NCBI GenBank assembly: GCA_030268105.1
Contig: BSDZ01000003.1
Location: forward strand, 4,945,001-5,009,000
DNA length: 64,000 nucleotides
Reading direction: 5' to 3'
DNA from: Volvox africanus
Lineage: Eukaryota > Chlorophyta > Chlorophyceae > Chlamydomonadales > Volvocaceae
Shown here piece after piece: positions 54,386 to 64,000 of the stretch. Every line of letters begins with the position of its first letter. The stretch's first letter is position 1. A program made the translations under genes and the position numbers. The notes under the pieces are model-generated. The model saw only the letters and a list, made by a program, of their open reading frames with translations. It was not told the DNA's origin and searched no databases.

Positions 54386-57118
54386 TTAAGACAGCTTCAC
54401 GTTAGAGCGCATGAACCAGAAGAGAGTCGCCAAGCAGCAACAAACCGCAAGCAGCATCAGGATATCGCGGGTAGATAACCCGCCACGCCGCCGCCGCGGT
54501 CGTCGGGCTCCAGGTACGGAAGGGCGTTCCTCCGCCACGGCTGCGTCCCTGCACACAGTTCAGCCAGGTGGTGGCGACGACAGTGAAAGTTACCGTGCGT
54601 TTACGACGATCGCAGTGTTTTGCAAGTAGGCAAAGTGGAGGGCCGCGGGATCGGGGATAACAGGAGCGCGAGTCGCCTTCACAGCAGGAAGTAAGGATAA
54701 GCGTCTGAGATAGTAGACCCCACATGCCTGCATGGCCGGAGGGGCCTATCTGCACCGCTGCTGCTGCCGGGAACTATTCACGTGACTACACGGAGGCCAA
54801 TAACCAAGTCCCATACGGAGGGTAATATGAATGTGAGAGACACGCGACTTGAAGGGGAACGGGTGTCTCTAGCTGTCCCATTTCGGCGGGGGAAATTGCA
54901 GCGGCCATCACGCTTCTAACTTTTTCAGCGGACTCCTGAAGCTTTCCTATTTATCCCCCCCCCCTCCGTGTGGCTCCAAACGCCGAGACACAATAACCCG
55001 CCGGCGGACGCCGAGGGCCCTTCGCACCTTGCCGGTCGGTCCCCTTCAGCGGGCTCCTACAGCTGCCACTAGTGACTTGCAATCCCTGGCGCCATGAACT
55101 TCATGCAGCATATTGCTGCCCGGTCCGATCCCCATTCGCCCACGTGCTACAACCCTACATGTCCATACACGTATGAGTCAGGTTCCCCCTCCCCTCTCGA
55201 GCCTCCCCAGTATCAGGGCCCCCTACGCACTTGGTTGTGACGGGTAACCCGGGCTGGAAGAGCGACGGGAAAAGGCGCTGCAGCGTGCGCTTCCAAGCAG
55301 GCGGCCGCCTGGCGTACTTCTTGTCGTCCACCACGATGCCCGTTGAACTGCCGCCGTCTGCTGCAACGCCCTTACGTTTGCTGCTGTCCACCAGCAGCTG
55401 TGCGCCCCGCAGTCGTGACACAGCAGCATCAACGTGGTAGTAGTGATAGAGAAATTGGTGAGTTGGCATATTAGGGTTATGGTAATGCTGATGGCTGTGG
55501 CCGAGGTCAATCGAGCCCAGCCCGGGCCTGGGCCTGATCGGATTCAGCCCCGTGCTGAACCAAACAGTTGATGTGAGATCGCTTCAACATAGTATTATCA
55601 GTTGTATGTCACAAGCTAAGATTTTGCCGACCAACATGCCTGGGGCCAGACAACTTGCTGCGGCATGGCGCCAGCGTCACATGTAAAAACACGGGAACTG
55701 CGTGCAGTGGTGCCCCGTTCGGTCCGGCAAGCCCCAAGCCCGGGCCTACACCATAATGGCACCTTTTGCTTCAAGCGCTGGGTGCTGCAGAGCCCTGGGC
55801 CTACCCCAACCCTTCTATCACCGATATGTCTGTTCGACGTACAGGCACCCACCTGCGCCCGAGGTTCTGACTGTTGTGTTGCCTGGGGATGTATTTCTGA
55901 TGTTGAGGGGGCTATCCCTGTAGGACAGACAGACATCCATACAGGAGGAAAGGAAGGGTAGGGGTCTGAAGTGGCGCTTATGAATAACGCGCTAGGGCGC
56001 CGCCCCCCCCCCATGGTTGATGGCCCTCGGAGAGCTTGGAGACAGCTTCGAGCCTAGGGCACAAGATCAGAAGCCATGAAAATCTCTCCCCCGGCGTGCA
56101 GGAGCATGCATATCTGACTTCACTGAGCGGAACCATGTGATTTTCATAAGATGGCGCGGGCATGATGGTGGCGCATTGCGGTTGTCGGGTTGCTGGCTGG
56201 CGTTAAACGATTGAGTCTATCTTAATTCTGGGTCCCACACCATTGCTCCCATCCGTGTGAAGGACGAGTCTCACCAGAGCGTAACGCAGCCTCACTAGCC
56301 AAGGGCATTGAGCCATTGCTTGCATGGGGAGCATTGCCCTGCAGCCAGAAGTTGAACGGAAGGCAAGGGGGAAAGGCGGTAGGAGAAAATGCCATTCTCG
56401 GACATCATCTATCTATCCAGGGAATCAATTCTAGCATGCTTCGAGTCATATCCCCGGCCAGGCCTTACCCTTGCCCCGGGTTCCAGGACTAAGGGTTCCA
56501 CCCTTGATGCCTCCACCCTTGATGCCAGCCGCCGGTCCTGCTCTCCCGACTAGCAACCCAGCACGCCAGGCACCCGTGCTTTCTTCCCACGAATAAAGAC
56601 GCTCACCTCGACCACGCATAGCTCGTCTATGTCTTGTAGTTCATCTAGACTCGTTACTTTTTGACCGCTCTGCGACAAACACAAGAGCGGTACATTACTT
56701 GCAAGATGATCCATGGCAAGTTGGGTAGCCCGTTTTGCAACAGGCCGCAGCACTACTCACCGAAGCTAGAAACACCTCGCTCACGCCTGATATCTTTAAC
56801 TTGCTCTTAACCTGTTGAATGAAGTCCTGCCAAGTGTACCCGTCCGGGACCGGTACCGCGACTTTCCTGCAACCACCCCACCGTCAACTTGCAGTCGTTG
56901 ACTAACATTATTTTGGCTGCCTTCCTTACCGCTTCGGCCTTACATCCTTCACGAAAACGAAAACCAAGCGGCTCGCCTCCTGCACAACCAAGAACCCAGC
57001 ACGATCGGGTTCAGCCTAATACGGATGCGTTGAACGATGGAGGCTATACATGATTATTTGCAACTCTAACCATGTCAGTCTTGCTTATTGTGCCACTTCG
57101 CGCTCTTGCACTTGCCAT
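54386..57118 (-). CDS. Tail-anchored protein with doublecortin/ubiquitin-like domain, unnamed
   Basis: Six exons: 57118-57071, 56979-56930, 56866-56761, 56669-56607, 55397-55231 and 54548-54386; phases 0, 2, 0, 0, 2 agree, 198 aa. It starts MASARARSGTISKTDM. Residues about 17-90 form a beta-grasp-like unit: strand RLVFVFVKDV, strand KVAVPVPDGYTW, helix QDFIQQVKSKLKI, strand VSEVFLAS, then GQKVTSLDELQDIDELCVVE. The last part resembles the end of doublecortin (DCX) domains, which have a ubiquitin-like fold. A basic linker with KRTLQRLFPSLF follows, then RRPRRRRGG and one hydrophobic segment, ILMLLAVCCCLATLFWFM (174-191), six to seven residues from the C-terminus. That layout is a classic tail anchor (ER, mitochondrial or other membrane facing the cytosol). 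The acceptor of exon 5 is the least certain; I chose it by phase. The gene is head-to-head with NSE4. I do not recognise a named family, so the function is unknown. Confidence 0.72.
55398..56606 (-). other. Intron 4 of the tail-anchored protein gene
   Basis: A 1.2-kb intron from GTGAGCG to GCGCACAG. It holds a CCACCCTTGATGCC direct repeat (about 56497-56527). A further coding exon inside it cannot be excluded because both borders are phase 0. Confidence 0.5.
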
Positions 57119-57540
57119 ACGAAGCGTAAATACGCTAGTATCCCACAACGTTCAATTGGTAAGGACGCTAAAACACAGAAGTATATATTTAATATCACCA
57201 GCAATGGAAGTCCATGACATCATAACAGATGATGAACGCTTCCGCATGCCGCGCAGCATGCAAGTTTCTGTTAAGTCGTGCTCTCGTGTACCCGTAAAGA
57301 TGTTGTCGCCACTACATACATTTGTTGCAAAGCCTTACGCTGTGAACTTCGTATGTTTTATAACCGTGCTTTGCAATACAGGGTAGGGTTATCGCCAAAA
57401 GATGTGAGAAAATGATGATGCCCTAATACGCGCAGAGACCCGATATCCGAATATATGTATTATTTACCTGTAACCTAGGTGTGTGCAATTAAATGTTGGG
57501 TCACCTGAACGGTTAATCCGAAGTCGAGAGGCGCAGAGCC
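57119..57540. promoter_or_regulatory. Divergent promoter region, tail-anchored gene / NSE4
   Basis: 422 bp between opposite start codons. It contains an A/T-rich TATATATTTAATA stretch near 57182-57194 that could serve as a TATA element, in an otherwise mixed sequence. Open frames within it have no recognisable content. Confidence 0.55.
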
Positions 57541-60500
57541 ATGGTTTATGTCATCGACCTCACTGCTAGCGATGACGACGTGCCCATGCCGCCGCCTGCG
57601 AAGCGACCTAGACATGGTGCCAATGTGACGACCGAGGATGCTTGCGGCACGTTTAGGGTAGCTACGACGGGGCCTGTACCCCAAGGCGGCTTACGACTTG
57701 CACATGTGGGAATAGACCTCTGCAATGGTGAGCCTTCAGTCTCTACCACCTGCAAATCGGACTGCAAGATTAACCATGGCTGGCGCTGCGTTACGGAAGC
57801 ACAGCGTTCAAAGAGCATGGATTTTCGCCGTCAGACCCACGCGGAACCTAGTTCCGTCCCCACTCCACCTGCGGCCGCGGCCACACCAGTACCAGCGCGT
57901 GCTGCCTTCGCGCCACGCTCACGCAACATCCCTTCAATATCCTCAAAGCAGCTATTGATCACTGCGTTCGCTAGGCGCAATGGTAGGAGTCAAGCCCAGC
58001 CGGCCGGCAGTCTACCACCACCAGCCACGACGACAGCCAACCGTACAGACCACCAGGGTTCGCCTGCTGGCGCCGCTCCTAATGGCCAGAATTCAGTAGC
58101 AGCAGCAGCAGAAGCGCACAGCGTAGCAGAGACCGCTCTAGGCGGTGGCATGGGCCGTGCAGCGGGCAGCACCAGGAACGCAATGCATCCCGGCAAAATG
58201 AAAAGCCTTCCCGGAGACAGCGCTGCAGCTCTCGGCAGAAAAGCAATCGTCAGCACGCCTGCTCATGTTGGCAATGCTGGAAGGGGGGGTGCTGCCGGCG
58301 CCACCGATGCTGGAGGTGCCGGAGGAACAGGCGGGACCCAGACCCTGGAGAGCGGCCGGGCCGGAGGCAGGCAACCGCCTGGCGGTGGCGCCAGCGCCGA
58401 CTCCAGAGGCGGCCGCGCCAAGACCCGCCACGAGACTTGGCGGCGGCTACATGCCCAGGATCGCGATCTGGACGTAGCGCGCAGCGATCTGGGGGCCTTA
58501 GACCGCGCCTCTAGCCTGCGTTTCTTGGACATGGTTCAGCAACACAACTTTACGCTGGAGGACATCCAAGATGGTGCGCAGGCCGCCCGCGACGCCGTGC
58601 AACATCACAAGCTCTCCGGCATTCTGTTGGAAGCCTCCTCCCGGATGGAGTGCATGGATCAAAGTACCCCGGAGAATCTGGTGAGAGCGCTGCGCCTGGC
58701 CTTTCCGCCGGTGCCCGGCGCCGCCGTTAGTGATAGCGGGATCAACTGGATGCAGCTGAACTCAATGGTGGCTAGGCTGTTTCACCCGGCCCGGGGCCCG
58801 TCTGTATTGCTGGGGCCAATGGATGCACAGCCCAAGCAGCGCAAGGTCGTGGCGCAGCAACGGAAGCCAGAGCAGGTGGCGGCGGTCACGCGTCCGGAGG
58901 AATACGAGGCGGGTCAGGGTAGGTAAAGGTTGGTCACTTAGCGGCCTAGAGCGGAAAGCATAAGGACATCACCGATGTCGGATGACAGGAAGGCGCCAGT
59001 ACGACACAGATCGATCTGTGGGAAAAGAGAGAGGCAGGAGAGGCAGAGGGGCAGGAGGAGCAGAGGGGCAGGAGAGGCAAGTGGTAGGAGAGGCAGAGGG
59101 GCAGGAGAGTGGGGCTAGGGCAGCTGGGATTAGAAACCCAAAGGGTTTGTGGACGAATGGTTTGGAGATTGTTGCGGTTAGAGGTTAATGTCATCTAGGC
59201 CTTGCATGTGTTTTCAGCTCGCTATGGCGCGCCATGAGTGGTGCCCTCTAGGGGTGACCACAGTGGCCAACGGACCAGGATGGACAGTGTATTTTTTCCA
59301 CTGACGGCGGCGGCAGTCATTCCTCAGCTTGGCCTCTCATCTCCCAACCGACTGCGCTGCAGTCACAGGATGGCACAGGATGGCTCAACGGCAAGGACTT
59401 ATTCCGAACGTACTCTTGTTAGGGGTTTAGGGTTTTGGGATTTTAATCCACTTAGACACACATACACATACAAAAAGTGCCGGTGGGGTCTGTGCCCGAA
59501 CCTGTTGTTTATCCGTCATCTCCCCTAGCACGCACGCACTCACATTTTCATTGCATTACAACTCATACAATCGGGTCGTTACTCTCTTCGCATTGCTCAT
59601 TTGCATCCGCCCCTACACCGTGCTGTTTTCCCAGTCGATGACAATCAGAAGGACTCCTTCACGGTGCACGTAATGGAGGAGGTTCTGCAGCGCCTAAGAA
59701 GGGCTCGCAGCGACGCCGAGGCCGCTGCGGCGGCGGCGGGTGAGGGCTCGGCGGCGGCTACGAACGTGCCAATGGTGGACATGCCTTTGGGGCTTCGGCT
59801 GCCCGCCACAGCCTTCCGGCCGTTCGTAGAGGTCATCCTCGATCACGAGGGATTCGCGCAGACGGTCGAAAATAACCACGCCGTGGGTCACCTGCTGGCG
59901 CAAAGTCTCCTGATGGTGAGTGGCTATGTGCCTCGGGTGAAGGTGTTGGGAGACAGTGTAGTCGAGGCCACGGAGGCGGCGCAAGCCGCTGAGGCCATCC
60001 ACATCGTACGTTTGGTATGACATGGGATATTCCGGCGCTGGGACCCTGAGGAAGAGGTCAGCCGCGCGGGGAGGAAAGGGCATTCATGCTACGCCAAATG
60101 GCCATATTGGCCCTGCACCGGGTAAAGCCTCATGCGATATCTGCACGGGGTTTGTGAACACGGGGGCATTTCCTGCCTTACCTCCTGACGTTTTCTTGGT
60201 TTGTCTTCATCAGGGTGTCATTGTATTCATAGTGTTGGTAGTTCACATCTCATCGCGATATGAGATGCCCCTCACCGCCATGTCCTGACACGAAACCCTC
60301 TCACTGGTGTCCCCAGTCTTGCTCATGCTTTCATGTCACCACCACCTGCACGTGGCTGAGCCTGGTGAGGCTCTCTTGGACGGCCTTCCGCTGCCTGAAC
60401 CCCGTCGCCCCCATCAGGCACACATTAGTGAGAACGGCCAGCTCAGTTTGGCGGCGGTCACTGTGGAAGAGCATAAGGCCTCCAAGAAGGCAGGGCAGCG

Positions 60501-60882
60501 TGGTAGAGCCGCACCGCCTACCAGCCATAGTAGGAACCTTGCGCCCGGCAGCACCGTCACCGTCACCCACCCAAACCTGCAGCACCATGTGCACTTCATT
60601 ATCCCGCTGGAGATGGCGGATTGGCCGGTCATGTGCGAGCGTGTGCCTTCGGAGCGCTGCCTGATGCCCAGCAGAAGGTACTCGGAGGACGGTACCGTGA
60701 TTCAGTCAGCTACCCCGCGGCGGGCGCGAGCAGTCCTGCATCTCGGTGAAGCTCGGGATTCGGGGGCCGGGGCAAGCGGGGCAGAGGCCGGGGCCGGGGC
60801 GGGCACATCTGGGGCGGGGCCCGGCGGCCAGGGTGCGAGCAGGGTCCCGCCATCACGGCCTCCACAGCCTCAGTTGGGGTAG
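57541..60882 (+). CDS. NSE4: Probable NSE4, kleisin subunit of the SMC5/6 complex
   Basis: Three exons: 57541-58918, 59635-59915 and 60418-60882; phases 1 and 0 agree, 707 aa. The C-terminal half carries the NSE4 pattern: NWMQLNSMVARLFHPARGPS leading to LLGPMDAQPKQRK (family: GPL..ePK.RK), then FRPFVEVILDHEGFAQTVEN (family: ..F.VdP.sF.rTVEN), and a closing DWPVMCERVP plus LMPSRR block seen in plant NSE4 proteins. NSE4 bridges the SMC5 and SMC6 heads in the nucleus and works with NSE1/NSE3 in DNA repair and chromosome segregation. The first 300 residues are long and disordered compared with 350-450 aa for normal family members. They open with VYVIDLTASDDD, a textbook SUMO-interacting motif. 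The identity rests on short motifs and gene layout, so I hold it at moderate-high confidence. The last stretch after residue 640 is Gly/Ala-rich and may extend past the true end. Confidence 0.78.
58919..59634 (+). other. NSE4 intron 1
   Basis: 716 bp from GTAGGT to TTTTCCCAG. It holds a minisatellite of GGAGAGGCAGAGGGGCA-type units (about 59028-59113) and a short telomere-like TTAGGGGTTTAGGGTTTT tract (59419-59437). Confidence 0.75.
59028..59113. repeat. Purine-rich minisatellite in NSE4 intron 1
   Basis: Four to five variants of AGGAGAGGCAGAGGGGC in tandem on the transcribed sense strand. Confidence 0.85.
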
Positions 60883-60913
60883 CTGGTAGCCGGTAGCTGG
60901 TAGCTGGTAGCTG
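60879..60913. repeat. Heptamer tandem repeat across the NSE4 stop codon
   Basis: Five GTAGCTG/GTAGCCG units. The first contains the TAG stop codon used in the NSE4 model (60880-60882). A change in unit number just after the stop would not alter the protein. Confidence 0.85.
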
Positions 60914-62086
60914 GTAGAGCAGTCTTTGAGGGTGGAAGGGAGAGGGGGGGGATCAGTTCTTTGGCTTTGCGGAAGAAGTAGCAACGCGTGCGTCCATCTT
61001 TTTGCGCGGTCTTACTCTTGTGTGTCACTCTTCACTTCGCTGAGTGCTTGCTCGTCTCGCGGTGGAGGCACGCGGGTGGAGTCCCATGCTCCCATCGCAA
61101 CATGTCACGTTTTGGGGTATGCGGGCAACATTCCCGCTGGGCCTCTACCCTGGAACTGCTGTTTATGTTTATATACGTTGGAACGGGGGGATCGATGGGA
61201 GGCTTAGCTCCAGCAGGAGGGACAGAAAGTACCGAGACTGTACTCTCTGTACAGCGGCTGTATTCTCGTAGGAGGGCAGGAGGTTGGTGGCGGCAATGCG
61301 CTCGCTATCCGGGTTCGGCGGAAAGGTCACTTCAGGATGATCAGACGGGATATGACGGCTGCTTAGACTGCTTTGTGTGTACGCGTATGTGTGTGACGCA
61401 GAGGATTGCTTTGCAGTCTGCTCGTGTTTTCCCATGGTGGGCCAGGTGGTGTCCTGGTGTATATGAAGCAGCCTAGTTGCAGAGGGTTACAGCAAGAGGT
61501 TGAGAATGGTTGCATGTTAATACGTTAGGCGCATGCTTTCCCAGACGCATGACAGAAGTCTCTCGGTGCGTGGCACTCTGCTGGATGGCTGTTGGGGAGA
61601 TTGGTGATGGTGACGGGGCAGTGCCTGACGAAGCGCTGCATCTGCACAGCTGTCGCCGCCCTGTGGGGTATGTATAACGTACCGTTTGTAGGTTAGAGCC
61701 TCTGCGCCTCTACCTCAAGGGTGTGTATACTGCGGCAAATGGGTAGTAATCCAGGTCTCTTTGGACAGCCCAACTTTCCCTTGCTATCACGTGGATGGTC
61801 TTGCAAAGGGTACATCGCGAGGTTGCTAGCCTCATTTGTTGGCCGTCGTTGTCGTACGGTATTGTACGCCGCTGTGCGGTTAACCACCAGCGGGCACCAT
61901 CCGACACACGTAAACTAGCGCAGGTGCTCCTGAAATTGCTCCTAGAAGCGCCCAATAATTTTACGCTGTAGCAAATACTTTTCGACGTTCATTATCGCGC
62001 TTCGACGTGCTCAATGTAGCCCCAAAGTCGTTTCCAGATCGAACTGGGACTCCTCTCTTGTGGGCTCCTCCCAAACTTAGCTGGAC
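60883..62086. other. Intergenic between NSE4 and the coiled-coil gene
   Basis: 1.2 kb between plus-strand genes. It should hold the NSE4 3' UTR and the promoter of the next gene. Open frames present have no recognisable domain, and I found no plus-strand TGTAA. Confidence 0.5.
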
Positions 62087-63309
62087 ATGTCGCGACGTGC
62101 AAATCCTACCAAAGGGCCCGGTAAGGCGATAGTTGCGGTCAACGACTTTTGCTGCGACATGTTAATGACAGCTAGAAATCCCAGGCCCGAAGGTCGATAA
62201 GGAGCAGCAGGATGCCTTAAGGAAGGAGCAATATGGATTTGCTAACCACCAGTTTCGCTCCACGACGCAAGGTGCGGCCATGGACATTCATCAGGCTTGC
62301 AATTCTGGAACAAATGCATGGCAGTCCACTGTCAAGCGCACAGCCTTGTATATGAAATCGCAGCATTTGCATGGCTCCCAATGTACGACGGTCCAGCTAT
62401 GCAGCCGTTACAACCAGTAAGGGTCCCCTTCAATGCCATCAAAATCCCTTACTCCCGAATTTCACGCCTCACGTGTATCATGTACCCCACGCGTTTTCCG
62501 ACATTTCTCCACCTCGTGCGGCTCATGAATGTGCGTATCGAATGTTCAACACCCAGAAGCATGCTATCCTCTCGGACCCCATCCATCAGGCGACATCAGG
62601 GCCCTGAACGACAAGCTCCGCGAACTGACCGACATGCTGGAAGACCGCAAGGTCGCCAACCGCATGCTTGTAACGGAGAACCAGCGCCTCAAGAAAATGT
62701 GCGCAGACCTGCAAATCCAGCTGCTGGACAAGCCCACGACGCGCGGCGAGAGCGCGGCGCTCAAGTCCATGCGGGACATGGTGCGAGCTTGCCGTGAATG
62801 CAGGGAACATGGCTTGACGCGGGGACAACGGGGAGGTGATGTTAGAACGAAGCTGGTTGTTACAGGAGCCGTCCCGTTCAGGAAATGCAGTCCACGCGCT
62901 GCACCGCCGCCGTTATCCCTCCCTCCCTAAACAGGCTCAGCAATTTCAGAATCGGGAGCGAATGACATCGGCCTCAGCGGAGAAACTGATTTCGGAGCTC
63001 ATGGGTCAGAACCAGGTGGCGGTAGACGAGATGCAGCGGCTGGGTGACGACCGGGATGGGCTGATGGTGAGGGCGTATGGCGAATTGGGCTGGAGAGGGA
63101 GGGATGCGCTACTTTCTTTATTTCCCTCTCTCCTCCCGCACTCACAGGCGGAGTTGAGGACCACCCAGGAAGCGCTGGCCTCCGCCAGCAGTGAGGTAGG
63201 AGCCTACCGGGAGCAGTTAGCGGCGATGGCGGAGCAGAAGGAGACGCTGCTGGCGGAAAAGGAGGAACAGGTCCGACAGACACAGCAGCTGGACGAGCAG
63301 CGACAGCAG
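62087..63309 (+). CDS. Coiled-coil protein, N-terminal part (3' end not found)
   Basis: Five exons fit by phase: 62087-62120, 62185-62271, 62590-62780, 62935-63066 and 63148-63309, giving 202 residues so far. It starts MSRRANPTKGPGPKVDKEQQ, then EQYGFANHQFRSTTQG. From there it becomes a long amphipathic coil: IRALNDKLRELTDMLEDRK, ENQRLKKMCADLQIQLL, SAEKLISELMGQNQVAVDEM and EQKETLLAEKEEQVRQTQQL. The last exon ends at a good GTGGGC donor (63310). No later exon in the window is convincing, so the gene most likely continues beyond 64000. I do not recognise the family. The Leu/Glu/Gln/Arg pattern is typical of structural cytoskeletal or ciliary proteins, but that is only an inference. No signal peptide or membrane segment is seen. 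Confidence 0.7.
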
Positions 63310-64000
63310 GTGGGCCGGGTCCCGGGGGATAACGGACCTAGTCACGGGAGCCCTGGGCTAAGGGCTGACGGTATGCTGTTGTGTGCAAGGCGGACCCCAC
63401 AGTGGACCCGACTAGTGCGGGTTCTCGGAACGTGCGATGTGATAAGTCTAATAGAGCTAGAGTTTCTAGATGGTGGAGGTTGTAGGGCCTGCGCAAAGAG
63501 GCTAGGGGTTGCGAGATATGGGCTCCGGGAGCAGCAGCAGCAGGGAGTACCGAGGAGTGAGATGGGTGGAGAGAGAGGAGTGAGAGGGGAGGAGTAGCTC
63601 GCTAGCATCAGCCAGCCTGCGCTGCTTTGCGGGTACAATGGGCCGTGTAGCGCTATGGCCTGTGGCTTGAGAAAGTTGCCACACGCGATTTGTGCTCCTG
63701 TCCAAGTCCTCGGGCGTCGAGCTGTGGAGATGAGTACTGCCCAGAGAGCTCGCCACCTGCGGGCTAAGACAGGGGCTTAGGATGTTCCTGCGACCAGACT
63801 TCGACGTGCGGTCACTTAGGGCTCCTTACGCGGTTCCTTCCCGAGCCCATCACAGTTGAGGAACAGCACGGCGCCCCGTGCCAGCACGCAAGCAAGCCCC
63901 CGAGCCAGCAAGCCCCCGAGCCAGCACACCAAGGGCGGCATCAAGACATGAAGCGCGCGTACGCCTTGAGTTGGGTGAATAATAGGCCCCCGTGAGGTTA
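63310..64000. other. Right edge: probable intron of the coiled-coil gene
   Basis: This begins at the GTGGGCC donor after exon 5. It includes an AGCAGCAGCAG run near 63531-63541 and a CCCCCGAGCCAGCA direct repeat near 63895-63925. No frame with a clean acceptor and coiled-coil character was found. Confidence 0.45.

Overview
The window is nuclear DNA of a flagellated green alga, most likely a volvocine/chlamydomonadalean species. The reasons are: many short GT-AG introns; long Ala/Gly/Ser/Pro-rich insertions in otherwise ordinary proteins; TGTAA-type polyadenylation signals; short TTTAGGG/TTTTAGGG-like tracts; a plant-lineage PLATZ factor and plant-type LRR caps; and a ciliary radial-spoke protein (IQUB/FAP253). 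The base composition looks only moderately GC-rich, nearer to Volvox than to Chlamydomonas. This is an impression, not a count.

All gene models were built by hand from splice signals and reading-frame phase. Layout, left to right: 1-2911 has no convincing gene. 2912-6648 (-) is a PLATZ zinc-binding transcription factor. 8373-15406 (-) is a 15-exon coiled-coil FAM184 homologue. 15895-16643 (-) is prefoldin subunit 6, head-to-head with WDR46/UTP7 (17055-21423, +). 22021-29059 (+) is a membrane-anchored LRR protein with two N-terminal LRR caps and no kinase. 30436-38672 (+) is a GH32 beta-fructosidase with an insertion of about 550 residues. 40944-46880 (+) is a PP2C phosphatase, followed only 155 bp later by IQUB/FAP253 (47036-51774, +). 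54386-57118 (-) is a six-exon gene for a small tail-anchored protein with a doublecortin/ubiquitin-like domain, not recognised as a named family. It is head-to-head with a probable NSE4 kleisin of SMC5/6 (57541-60882, +). 62087 to at least 63309 (+) is the start of a coiled-coil gene that probably runs off the window.

The genes do not form an operon or a defined gene cluster. Themes are housekeeping (chaperone, ribosome biogenesis, genome maintenance), cilia (IQUB, perhaps FAM184 and the last coiled-coil gene), and surface or environmental functions (LRR protein, GH32 enzyme). Two compact divergent promoters (PFD6/WDR46 and the tail-anchored gene/NSE4) and the PP2C-IQUB tandem pair are the main shared-regulation candidates. 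The most novel items are the tail-anchored DCX/UBL-like protein, the algal FAM184 gene with a GC-AG intron, the expanded GH32 enzyme and the double-capped LRR protein.
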